DNA of 64,000 bases from JALOAT01 sp041685115 (GTDB lineage Bacteria; Pseudomonadota; Gammaproteobacteria; Thiohalomonadales; Thiohalomonadaceae), in the NCBI GenBank assembly GCA_041685115.1, contig JAWLGK010000013.1:31961-95960 (forward strand), written 5' to 3'. Every line of letters starts with the position of its first letter. Position 1 is the stretch's first letter. This document shows, in pieces, positions 43,404 through 50,862 of this stretch. A model generated the notes under the pieces. That model had not been told where the DNA came from, searched no databases, and saw nothing but the letters and a program-made list of their open reading frames with translations. The position numbers and the translations under genes are program-made.

Positions 43404-45170
43404 TCAGGCGACTTCCCGCACCGGTGCGCTGTCCGGCACCAGCCCGCTGCGCAAGGTGTCGTATTCGCGCTCGCGGATCTGCTCCATGCAGGCGTTGACC
43501 ATCTCGGGAGGATTACCCAGTTGGCGCAGCACATGCCCGGCCAGTTGCAGGCTCGCTTCAAGGGTCTCCGGCACCACCGCGTCGGCGCCCGCGGCACGCA
43601 GTTCGTCGGAGTGGGCGTTGTCGCGGGCCCGCACCAGGATGCGCAGGTTCGGCCAGAGCTGCCGGGCAGCAGCGACGGTATGGGCGGCGGCCGTGGCATC
43701 GTCCATGGTCACCAGCATCACCGACGCCCGCTCGGCCCCTGCCCGGCGCAACACGTCGGCACGCGCTGCGTTGCCGTAATAGACGGGCTCGCCCGCCTGG
43801 CGGCAGCGGCTCACGCGGGCGGCATCGAGGTCGAGCGCCACGTAGGGCACCGCCTGCGCACGCAGCACCGCGGCCACCGTCTGGCCGACCCGGCCATAGC
43901 CGGCGAGCACCACATGGCCCTGCAAGTCATCGACTTCGCCGGCATGGGCCTCGATGCCGGCCTCCGCCGGCTGCATGGCGCGCCCGACCCGCCCGGCGAT
44001 CGCGGCGAGCAACGGCGTGAGCGCCATGGAAATACCGGCCACGATGACCATGAACTGGCCGGTCCGCTCGGGCATGATCCCGTAGACCAGCGTCGCCTGA
44101 CCGATCACCACGAAGGCGAACTCACCGGCCTGGCCGAGGAACAGGCCGGTGCGCGCCGCATCGTGCCTCGGCAGGCCGAACAGGCCGCCCAGCACAAACA
44201 CCACGGCGCTCTTGAGCAGGATGAGTCCGATCACCGACAGGCCCACCCACAGGATCTCGTCGGCGATCATCCGGAAGTCGAGGCTCATGCCCACACTCAT
44301 GAAGAACAGGCCGAGCAACAGCCCCTTGAACGGCTCGATCTCGCTTTCCACCTGGTGACGGAACTCGGTCTCGGCCATCAGCAGCCCGGCCAGGAAGGCA
44401 CCGAGGGCCATGGACAGGCCCGCGTATCCGGTGCCCAGCGAGGTGGCGAGGATGGCCAGCAGGGTCATGGCGGTGAACACGTCCACGCTGCGGGTCTTGG
44501 CCACGGTGCGAAACAGGTAGCGCAGCACATAACGGCCGACCACGATGATCACCGCCACCGCCACCACCGCGCGCAGCAGGGACATGACCACCTCGCCCCA
44601 CACATTGCCGTCTTTGGCGCCGAAGGCGGCGAGGAGGATGAGGATGGGGACCACCGCGAGGTCCTGGAACAACAGCACGGCGAAACTGGCGCGACCGTGC
44701 GCAGCACCGATCTCGCCGCGCTCGTTCAACAGCTGCATGACCATCGCGGTGGAAGAAAGCGCAAAGCACAGGCCGATGATGATCGACGCCTCGAGGCTGT
44801 TGCCCCAGGCGAAGGCCACCACGCCGATGGGCAGGGTCGTCACCAGCACCTGGGCCGTGCCCAGACCGAAGATGAGGCCGCTGAAGGCCTTGAGACGATC
44901 GAACGACAACTCCAGGCCGATCATGAACAACAAAAAGATCACGCCCAGTTCGGCGAAGTGCTGCACGCCGTGGACGTCGGACACCACGGACAGGCCATGG
45001 GGTCCGATCACGGCACCCACCGCCAGATAACCAAGGATCGGGCTCACCTTGAGGGCGCGCGCCAGCGGCACGATGAGCACCACCGTGAGCAGGAAGGCCA
45101 CGGTCTCATGCAGATAGGGGATCAAGTTCTGGTCCTTACGGGATTCAATGATGAGTGCCGGACGCGGCAC
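43404..45170 (-). CDS. CPA2-family cation:proton antiporter with TrkA-N domain (KefB/C-like)
   Basis: 588 residues. About 12 membrane helices (residues 17-400) include LGYLAVGAVIGPHGL, ELGVIFLLFMIGLELSFDRL, ALSSTAMVMQLL and LFFMSVGMSLDF, followed by an NAD-binding TrkA-N domain (GHVVLAGYGRVGQTVAAVL, about 415-540). This is the layout of KefB/KefC glutathione-gated K+ efflux systems and related monovalent-cation antiporters. The neighbouring universal stress protein gene, 17 bases upstream, is probably co-transcribed. Confidence 0.9.
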   Translation of the reverse strand: MPRPALIIESRKDQNLIPYLHETVAFLLTVVLIVPLARALKVSPILGYLAVGAVIGPHGLSVVSDVHGVQHFAELGVIFLLFMIGLELSFDRLKAFSGLIFGLGTAQVLVTTLPIGVVAFAWGNSLEASIIIGLCFALSSTAMVMQLLNERGEIGAAHGRASFAVLLFQDLAVVPILILLAAFGAKDGNVWGEVVMSLLRAVVAVAVIIVVGRYVLRYLFRTVAKTRSVDVFTAMTLLAILATSLGTGYAGLSMALGAFLAGLLMAETEFRHQVESEIEPFKGLLLGLFFMSVGMSLDFRMIADEILWVGLSVIGLILLKSAVVFVLGGLFGLPRHDAARTGLFLGQAGEFAFVVIGQATLVYGIMPERTGQFMVIVAGISMALTPLLAAIAGRVGRAMQPAEAGIEAHAGEVDDLQGHVVLAGYGRVGQTVAAVLRAQAVPYVALDLDAARVSRCRQAGEPVYYGNAARADVLRRAGAERASVMLVTMDDATAAAHTVAAARQLWPNLRILVRARDNAHSDELRAAGADAVVPETLEASLQLAGHVLRQLGNPPEMVNACMEQIREREYDTLRSGLVPDSAPVREVA

Positions 45171-45187
45171 GATTCACGCGTTGCTCA

Positions 45188-46123
45188 TCAACCGGCCGCC
45201 ACCGGCGAGACGAACCCCGGCGGTTTGATCGCCAGCAGCGAGGAATGCAGGCGGCCCATGACGGTCTCGGCGGTATTGCCGATGAAAAATCCCGGAACGC
45301 CGCTGCGGGCAACCGTGCCCATGACCACCACCTCCGCGTCCAACTCGTCCGCCAGGGCGGGGATCACATCGCCTGCCGCGCCACGGCGCAGGTGCACGTT
45401 GGGGTGCGCAAACTCAAGGGTCTTCTCGCCGAACCACCGCTCACACTCGCTGAGCAAGGTCGTCATCTGCGCCTCGTGCCAACGCCGCTCGCGCTCGACG
45501 TATTCGTTCACCTGCGGCCCGGAGGCCTCGCTGCCCCAGGTACGCAGCATGCCTTCGGCGAAGGCATCCCACACATGGCACACGTGCAGCTCCGCAAAAT
45601 TGGCGAGGGCCACCACGGCGGCCGTTTCCATAATCGCCCGGTTCAGGGCCGGATCGGGCGGTGAGGCCGACTCCGCCGGGCCGAAGTCCACGGCGGCGAG
45701 CACGCGCCGGGGGCGCTTGGCCTCCGCGGACTGCATGATCCACAGCGGCACCGGGCACTTGCGCAGCAGGTGCATATCGGCACTGCCGAGGATGCGCTGG
45801 GCGAGTGCCACGCCGCGCTTCGGCGGCTTGATCACCAGGTCGTGCCCCCCGCTCACCGCCTCGCGGATGATTTCGAGGAAGGCCGTGCCGTGCAGGAGTT
45901 TCGTCGCCAGCGGTACGCGGCCTTCCGCCGTCGACGCCAGCTCATCGAGCCATGCCTGCGCGGCAGGCTGCACCGATGCATTCCACGGCGCGGCCACGTC
46001 CTCCAGGACCAGGGCGACGGTGAGCGCGGCCTGTTGGTTTTCGGCAAATTCGACGGCCTTGCGGAACACGCCCGGCTCGGCATCGGGCTCCGCCACGAAG
46101 AGAATGGTCTTGAAGGGTTTCAT
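45188..46123 (-). CDS. Universal stress protein, tandem UspA domains
   Basis: 311 residues with two UspA domains: KPFKTILFVAEPDAEPGVFRKAVEFAENQ in the first and RRVLAAVDFGPAESASPPDPALNRAIMETAAVVA in the second. The second ends in the ATP-type loop VVMGTVARSGVPGFFIGNTAETVM. UspE-like tandem proteins respond to stress and growth arrest. Start at 46123 gives the family N-terminus MKPFKTILF. It precedes the antiporter gene by 17 bases, so regulation of the antiporter or joint stress use is plausible. Confidence 0.88.
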   Translation of the reverse strand: MKPFKTILFVAEPDAEPGVFRKAVEFAENQQAALTVALVLEDVAAPWNASVQPAAQAWLDELASTAEGRVPLATKLLHGTAFLEIIREAVSGGHDLVIKPPKRGVALAQRILGSADMHLLRKCPVPLWIMQSAEAKRPRRVLAAVDFGPAESASPPDPALNRAIMETAAVVALANFAELHVCHVWDAFAEGMLRTWGSEASGPQVNEYVERERRWHEAQMTTLLSECERWFGEKTLEFAHPNVHLRRGAAGDVIPALADELDAEVVVMGTVARSGVPGFFIGNTAETVMGRLHSSLLAIKPPGFVSPVAAG

Positions 46124-46200
46124 TGTTTTTTCCGGGGCTTGCCGCCCCAAGGGGGATTACAGTCTCACCATGACCCGCGCCTCTCGACCCGGGTTGTGTC

Positions 46201-46677
46201 TCAGCGGGCGTGCAGCAACGCCGCCTGTTCCTCCACGCGCCGATTCAACGCCGACTGCACCTCGCGCGCCGCTTCCAGGGTCTGCTGAATCCGTGCGGGC
46301 GAATAGGCGTCGGCGACATCCGTCGGCGGGGAGGCGGCGCTGTGCGCGGTGGTGACGACATCCGCGCGGGCCGGGTCGATGCCCTGGAGCCGATTCGCAC
46401 CCGGGTCGATGCTGACCGTCTCGAACGGAACACCGTTGTCAGGCGGGCTGCCGCCAAACTGCCATGCCCCGGCGGCGTCGCGCCATTTGTACACCGTCAC
46501 CGGTGCCTGCGCCGCCTGGTCGGTGTCTGCCGCGGGCAGGCGGATGTCCGGCAGGGCCGGCCAGCGGAGCTGGCGATAGTCGAGCAAAGGCCGGCCGTCT
46601 TTCCACGGCAGGACGAAAGGCACCACTGCGGCAAGCACAAGAACGCCAAGCAGCACAGGGCCAAGCGCACGCTTCAT
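46201..46677 (-). CDS. Membrane-anchored DUF4124-like protein
   Basis: 158 residues. An N-terminal hydrophobic segment (LGPVLLGVLVLAAVVPFVLP) likely acts as an anchor; VTVYKWRDAAGAWQFGGSPPDNG is the DUF4124 signature (YKWRDADG...YSD.PP). The C-terminal part contains a helical stretch ending in EEQAALLHAR. Function unknown; such proteins are common in envelope-stress contexts. Divergent from the seleno-peroxiredoxin gene, with a palindrome between them. Confidence 0.7.
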   Translation of the reverse strand: MKRALGPVLLGVLVLAAVVPFVLPWKDGRPLLDYRQLRWPALPDIRLPAADTDQAAQAPVTVYKWRDAAGAWQFGGSPPDNGVPFETVSIDPGANRLQGIDPARADVVTTAHSAASPPTDVADAYSPARIQQTLEAAREVQSALNRRVEEQAALLHAR

Positions 46678-46701
46678 CGTCAGTCCTTTTGGTTACGCAA
46701 C

Positions 46702-46725
46702 GTCCGGCCCACAAGTGGGCCGGAC
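46702..46725. promoter_or_regulatory. Perfect inverted repeat between the DUF4124-like and prx genes
   Basis: GTCCGGCCCAC-AA-GTGGGCCGGAC has 11-base arms with a two-base centre. It lies 24 bases upstream of the leftward gene's start and about 60 bases before the putative rightward promoter. It could be an operator or simply a hairpin; the sequence does not decide. Confidence 0.4.
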
Positions 46726-46787
46726 GACAGCCCCGTATTCGAAACGGCGGCGCAGCAAAACGCAAGCCCTGCCAAGCAGCTCCGGCG

Positions 46788-46815
46788 TTGACATGGCGCG
46801 GTTTTCATCTAGTCG
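46788..46815 (+). promoter_or_regulatory. Possible sigma-70 promoter of the peroxiredoxin gene
   Basis: TTGACA at 46788-46793 is a perfect -35; TAGTCG at 46810-46815 is a weak -10 at a 16-base spacing. The ATG follows 38 bases later. The -10 match is poor, so an activator may be needed. Confidence 0.4.
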
Positions 46816-46853
46816 TTTCACACAAGCCCTTCACCTTGAACCAAGGAGCCCCC

Positions 46854-47564
46854 ATGGCAGAAGCACCGCCGGGATGTGCCCGCGTGTCCGGCTCGACCAT
46901 CGGTGAACCCGCGCCGGAATCCGTCCCTTCCACCCCCGCCAGCAAAGAGGTCACGAGAATGACTGCACGTGTCGGAACCAACGCACCGGACTTCGCTGCA
47001 CCGGCATACTACCGCGGCAACTTTACGCAGGTGAAACTGTCCGACTTCGTCGGCAAGTGGGTGATGCTGTGTTTCTATCCCGGTGACTTCACCTTCGTTT
47101 GAGCAACGGAACTGTCGGCGGTCGCCGCGAATTATCCAACGTTGCAGAACCTCGGCGTCGAAGTCATCTCGGTGAGCGTGGACAGCCATTTCGTCCACAA
47201 GATGTGGAACGACCACGAACTGACCAGGATGGTGGACGGCGGTGTGCCCTTCCACATGGCCGGGGATCAGGCCGGCAACGTGGGCCGCGCCTACGGCGTG
47301 TGGGATGAAACCCAGGGCATCGAGTTGCGCGGGCGTTTCATCATCGATCCGGACGGCATCATCCAGGCCATGGAGGTGCTCACGCCGCCGGTCGGGCGCA
47401 AGCTCGCGGAAACCATTCGCCAGATCCAGGCCTACCAGCACGTGCGCGCCAGCCAGGGCCACGAGGCCACGCCGGCGGGCTGGGTGCCGGGCAAACCGAC
47501 CCTCAAACCAGGTCCCGACCTGGTCGGCAAGGTCTGGGAGGTGTGGAAACCTTCCATGGAGTAA
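46854..47564 (+). CDS. Peroxiredoxin with in-frame UGA (predicted selenoprotein, Sec83)
   Basis: 236 residues if UGA at 47100-47102 is read as selenocysteine. The frame before it ends VMLCFYPGDFTFV and the same frame continues ATELSAVAANYPTLQNLGVEVISVS, so UGA falls exactly at the peroxidatic Cys of AhpC/Prx1-type enzymes (FTFVCPTEL). A stem-loop right after the codon (47116-47127) looks like a SECIS. The later sequence (VDSHFVHKMW, GVWDETQGIELRGRFIIDPDG) is intact. The C-terminal resolving Cys of 2-Cys enzymes (EVCPA) is replaced by EATPAGW. Predicted to reduce peroxides with external thiols. AGGAG lies eight bases before the ATG. selA/B/C/D are not in the window. Confidence 0.88.
47100..47127 (+). 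promoter_or_regulatory. Predicted bacterial SECIS element with recoded UGA
   Basis: The UGA (47100-47102) is followed by CGGC-GGUC-GCCG at 47116-47127, a 4-bp stem closing a GGUC loop, with a U just 5' of the stem. In E. coli fdhF the GGUC loop occupies positions 22-25 counted from the U of UGA; here it is 21-24. The apical GGUC is the SelB-recognised motif. Lower stem pairing is weak and would need folding to confirm. Confidence 0.7.
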
Positions 47565-47653
47565 CCGCACGGTTGTGGCGCGTTGGGAGAAAAATCACGC
47601 GTTCGTGGATTCCCAATCCGCGTCCCTTCTGGCAGTGTCCTTCCCGTCGACCC

Positions 47654-47682
47654 GTGCCTGAGCGCGCTACGCGCTCAGGCAC
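47654..47682. terminator. Perfect 13-bp hairpin between prx and ygbA
   Basis: GTGCCTGAGCGCG and CGCGCTCAGGCAC flank CTA. It stands 90 bases after the peroxiredoxin stop and 40 bases before ygbA. There is no T run, so a factor-dependent or attenuating role is as likely as intrinsic termination. Confidence 0.45.
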
Positions 47683-47721
47683 ATGAACGCCCGCCGTGTA
47701 GGACGGCGTCTGCACGTACCG

Positions 47722-48120
47722 ATGAATGACCGTCTCCACCCTCAGGACCTGCCGCCCACCCCGCGGTTGATACGGGAATACCGCACCATCGAGAGCATGC
47801 TGCGAATCTGGTGCGCGGCCAAACACGCCCCGACCGCGGGCCACGGCGGACTCTGCGGCCCATGCGCCGAACTGCTTGCCTACGCCGGGCAGCGATTGGC
47901 CCGGTGCCCCTACGGCGAGCAAAAGCCCACCTGCGTGAAGTGCCCGATACACTGCTACCGGCGTGCGCAGAAGGAACAGGTGCGTGCGGTGATGCGTTAC
48001 GCCGGACCGCGCATGCTCTGGCACCATCCCTGGCAGGCTTTGTTGCACATGCTGGACAAGCTGCGGTCCGTGGAAGACCCGCGCAGCCTGCAAGGGCGGC
48101 GACGCCGAGTTAAGGAATGA
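47722..48120 (+). CDS. ygbA: YgbA family (nitrous oxide-stimulated promoter) protein
   Basis: 132 residues with the family's cysteine-rich pattern CGPCAELLAYAGQRLARCPYGEQKPTCVKCPIHCY, then VRAVMRYAGPRMLWHHP. The family is named for an N2O-stimulated promoter, and in E. coli ygbA belongs to the NsrR regulon, which fits the NsrR-type regulator in this window. No NsrR-type site is visible directly upstream. The spaced cysteines could bind zinc or an Fe-S cluster. Start at 47722; 13 further in-frame codons upstream overlap the hairpin. Confidence 0.85.
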   Translation: MNDRLHPQDLPPTPRLIREYRTIESMLRIWCAAKHAPTAGHGGLCGPCAELLAYAGQRLARCPYGEQKPTCVKCPIHCYRRAQKEQVRAVMRYAGPRMLWHHPWQALLHMLDKLRSVEDPRSLQGRRRRVKE

Positions 48121-48137
48121 ACGTGCGCCGCGCGCCG

Positions 48138-49259
48138 TCAGCGCGCGGCGATATCGCCCACGCGGAGATCGTGACTGTCGCCTTCGCCCAGGATACGCAC
48201 CACCGCCTGTCGCGGGCTCACCGACTCCACGGTAACCGTGGCAAACGGGTGTGCACCGATGCGTCGGTCCATGGCATCGCGGAACTCGGGCCGGTGCACG
48301 GTGAACTGATCACCGATGCCGATGCCGCTCTCCGCGCCCTCGTCCAGCACGGCCTGACCATGGCGGGTGGCGACCACGCGGGCCGCGAACGGCTGGCAGC
48401 CCAACGCCCGGCGGATGTCTGCGCTGGCACGGCCCACGAATCGTTGCACGGCCGGCGCCACCACCTGGCGCACGCGCCACGGCGAGTCTCCCGGGGACTG
48501 CGACAGCGGCTGCGTATCACGATAGACCCAGCGCGACAGCAGGTTTCCCCCCAGGGCGTCGTAGACGAACATGCGCGCCTCCAGGTGCAGCATGGGCGCG
48601 CCATCCGGTAGCCAGCGCGCCAGGCCGGTGCCGGCCGTGATCTCCATGCGATCGATCACCCCGGTGACGACGAACTGTACGCCCTCGTCCGCGCCGAGCT
48701 GCGCCACCGCGTCATGGCCGTCATGGGCGGTGGTGTGCGGCGCCCGCTCCAGGTCCCTGAACACCCGGGTGGCGCTACGATCGACGCCGAGGAATCGGCC
48801 GTCGTGCTCCAGTCGCATCAACACTTCGCGCGGGATCTCCCGGGCCAGGCGCAGGAATTCCGCGTGCTGGGGTCGGCGCAATGCAATCTCCGCCACGGCC
48901 ACGGTCTTGCGCAGGCCGAGCCGTTCACAGCCGCCTTCCTCGCGGGGGGCGACGCGCATGCGCACGTGCATGATGCCGTCCTGCTGCCATTCGTCGACTA
49001 CGGTCGCGCCCGACACATCCAGCTCGCTCTCCACCCGCAGGTTATCCCAGGGACGTCCGTCGCTGCCCATGGTGCTCACGGACTGCACGCGCAGTCCTCC
49101 GCCCAAGGAAGCGGTTTGCAGCGCATCCTCGATGGCGTGGCGGCGGGCCGCGTTGGGCGGAAGGTCACCGACCACGGCGCGCCCCTCGACGAACATGTCT
49201 GCGGCGACGCCGTGCACGTGCGCGCACAGTAACAGCACCAGCAACCGTCGCGCCAGCAT
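48138..49259 (-). CDS. flgT: Flagellar assembly protein FlgT
   Basis: 373 residues. The signal peptide (MLARRLLVLLLCAHVHGVAA) is followed by the FlgT sequence: VEGRAVVGDLPPNAARRHAIEDALQTASLGGGLRVQSVS, a middle domain (FVVTGVIDRMEI, VYRDTQPLSQSPGDSPWRVRQVVAPAVQRFVG) and the C-terminal AAR.VATRHGQAVLDEGAESGIGIGDQFTVH. FlgT forms part of the H-ring around the basal body in sodium- or high-torque-type polar flagella. It follows flgP by 29 bases. Several ATGs are close together; 49259 has GGGG seven bases upstream. Confidence 0.85.
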   Translation of the reverse strand: MLARRLLVLLLCAHVHGVAADMFVEGRAVVGDLPPNAARRHAIEDALQTASLGGGLRVQSVSTMGSDGRPWDNLRVESELDVSGATVVDEWQQDGIMHVRMRVAPREEGGCERLGLRKTVAVAEIALRRPQHAEFLRLAREIPREVLMRLEHDGRFLGVDRSATRVFRDLERAPHTTAHDGHDAVAQLGADEGVQFVVTGVIDRMEITAGTGLARWLPDGAPMLHLEARMFVYDALGGNLLSRWVYRDTQPLSQSPGDSPWRVRQVVAPAVQRFVGRASADIRRALGCQPFAARVVATRHGQAVLDEGAESGIGIGDQFTVHRPEFRDAMDRRIGAHPFATVTVESVSPRQAVVRILGEGDSHDLRVGDIAAR

Positions 49260-49288
49260 GCCTGCCCCCATGATGCGTGCCCGCATCG

Positions 49289-49855
49289 TCAAGGCGTCAC
49301 GTAGTAGACGGTGCGCGGCGCGGGGAAGCATGCTGCCTCACCCTGAGTAACGGTATCGAGCGCAACGTCCGTGCGTGCGCACGCCCTGTCCCAGCGCGAG
49401 GTTTGCACATAAGGCGCGTTGCAGGTGGCCAGCGCGGGACGCTGGGCACAGGCATAGAAACCGGGACTCAGAGTGAGCTCGACGGTGGTCTGAAAAGTCT
49501 CGGAGTCTGTAGGAGCGACGCTCACGACCTTGGCACCACGGATGAAGGTGTTCAGGTAGGTGTAGAAGATGTCGTTGCGCATGGCCATCGCGCCGACCGT
49601 GCTCTGGCCGTTCAGTTCGAGCCCATGCACGTGCTCCACCAGATTGCGGATGGCATCGAGTTTGGAGGCGCGCATGGCCAACAGGCGCTGCTGCGCCGCT
49701 GAGAGCGTCGGGTCCTTGTTCACGGTGCCATAGCCGATGGCACGGATGGTGGTCTTCGGCATGTCCGTCTCCAGGACGACACGGGCACAACCCGATAGGA
49801 CCGTGGTGAGAACAAGAGTCGCCAGCGCGCCGGCCAGCATTCCAGATTTCTTCAT
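49289..49855 (-). CDS. flgP: Flagellar outer-membrane lipoprotein FlgP
   Basis: 188 residues. Lipobox LSGC (Cys23); the LPP20/FlgP domain follows (IRAIGYGTVNKDPTLSAAQQRLLAMRASKLDAIRNLVEHVHGLELNG). FlgP belongs with FlgO and FlgT to outer rings of polar flagella. The C-terminal 55 residues contain four cysteines (YACAQRPALATCNAPY, RACARTD, EAACFP), more than usual. A sigma-28 promoter sits 34 bases upstream. flgO is not adjacent. Confidence 0.83.
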   Translation of the reverse strand: MKKSGMLAGALATLVLTTVLSGCARVVLETDMPKTTIRAIGYGTVNKDPTLSAAQQRLLAMRASKLDAIRNLVEHVHGLELNGQSTVGAMAMRNDIFYTYLNTFIRGAKVVSVAPTDSETFQTTVELTLSPGFYACAQRPALATCNAPYVQTSRWDRACARTDVALDTVTQGEAACFPAPRTVYYVTP

Positions 49856-49888
49856 TCGCCTTTTTATTCCGTCGTTTCGCAGGGGTGC

Positions 49889-49915
49889 AAATCGGCACCC
49901 GAATACGCATCTTTA
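49889..49915 (-). promoter_or_regulatory. Sigma-28 (FliA) promoter of flgP-flgT
   Basis: On the minus strand TAAA (49915-49912) is followed after exactly 15 bases by GCCGATTT (49896-49889), matching the FliA consensus TAAA-N15-GCCGATAA in 10 of 12 positions. The flgP ATG is 34 bases downstream. This ties the two genes to the late flagellar class. Confidence 0.75.
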
Positions 49916-50154
49916 CCCACGAAGCGGCGTTCACGGACGAACGAGCCCAACTTTAGGAACACTTCCTAACGGCGCGGAGATCAGTCTCGTGGGGGCGGGC
50001 GATTCCATCACGAGCGAGGGGTCCGCGGCGCGCATCAAATCCCGCTTGCCCACACCCTTCCGAATGTTTTTAATGGCAAGGCACTCCACCAGGTGTCTGG
50101 ATGGAATGTGCGGCTCGACTAGCAGGACTAACAACAAGACAGAGGAGAGTTCAA

Positions 50155-50511
50155 GTGTCAGAAACCGCAATCGAATCGACAGCCTCCACCGAGGGCACGG
50201 CCAAGCTGGTTTACATCCTGTATCTTGCAGGGATCGTGATAGGCATCACCGGCATCGTGGGCGTGGTGATGGCTTACATCAATCGTGACGAGGCGCCGGA
50301 GTGGTTGAAGAGCCACTATCAGTTTCAGATTCGCACCTTCTGGATCGGCTTCCTGTACATGTTTATCGGTGGGCTGCTTTCGATCGTATTGATCGGCTAT
50401 TTGGTCTTACTGTTCTGGGTAGTGTGGCTGATCGTGCGGAGTGTCAAGGGCATGCAGTATTTGGATCGCAAGCAGGCACATCCGAACCCCACTGGTTGGA
50501 TGTTCTCCTAA
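50155..50511 (+). CDS. DUF4870-type small membrane protein
   Basis: 118 residues with three hydrophobic segments (about 17-40, 62-80 and 82-98) and the sequence PEWLKSHYQFQIRTFW...VVWLIVRSVKGMQYLDRKQAHPNPTGWMF, typical of DUF4870/Tic20-like proteins. Function unknown. The start is a GTG at 50155 with GAGGAGAG seven bases upstream; the upstream ATG at 50101 has no such site. A large hairpin follows the stop. Confidence 0.75.
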   Translation: MSETAIESTASTEGTAKLVYILYLAGIVIGITGIVGVVMAYINRDEAPEWLKSHYQFQIRTFWIGFLYMFIGGLLSIVLIGYLVLLFWVVWLIVRSVKGMQYLDRKQAHPNPTGWMFS

Positions 50512-50524
50512 TCATTCATCCGCT

Positions 50525-50569
50525 GATATTTGGGGCCGATTACGACTCAGCGCAACGGCCCCAAATATC
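50525..50569. terminator. Long hairpin after the DUF4870 gene
   Basis: GATATTTGGGGCCG (50525-50538) and CGGCCCCAAATATC (50556-50569) are perfect 14-base arms around a 17-base loop, 13 bases after the stop codon. It probably protects or ends the transcript. Confidence 0.55.
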
Positions 50570-50681
50570 GATACGGCACCGGCCTGGCTTTCGTGGCCGT
50601 GGCCGTTACCGTTCCATGCCGAAGCTCTGGCACCAACCGCCGTAAACAACTGCTCTGAACCAGGAGACACCTGGATTAACT

Positions 50682-50776
50682 TTCGCCAAGACGCGGAGAA
50701 CGCCAAGCCTGAACAGAAGCAGTATTTCCCAGTACTTTCTCTCGGCCTGTTCTTTGCGATCTTGCGTATTTGCAAG
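50682..50776. repeat. Hairpin repeat, GGCGCAAAG family (copy 4, degenerate)
   Basis: The left part TTCGCCAAGACGCGGAGAAC and right part TTCTTTGCGATCTTGCGTAT are diverged inverted repeats like the copy at 24.1 kb. Located between convergent genes. Confidence 0.5.
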
Positions 50777-50862
50777 ATGGCACGTGTTTCAAGAATCGGA
50801 ACAGCTATTTACGCGTCAGCGCGTGGCTCATCGCGAATCCCAGGCTTGAGGGGCCGTCACAC

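Larger units (their letters stand above)
50512..50862. other. Gene-free stretch with two hairpins
   Basis: This 351-base stretch lies between convergent genes. It contains a 14-bp-stem hairpin at 50525-50569 and a degenerate member of the CACAGAG/GGCGCAAAG hairpin family at 50682-50776. No gene is supported. Confidence 0.65.

Noticed and set aside
43221..46355. Very long rightward frame of 1044 codons
   Set aside because: It is antisense to the antiporter and universal stress protein genes, His/Gln-rich and without domains. High GC explains its length.
47100..47102. Nonsense mutation in a decayed peroxiredoxin
   Set aside because: The TGA is exactly at the catalytic Cys codon, both sides are intact and a SECIS-like loop follows. 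A random nonsense event is much less likely, though not excluded.
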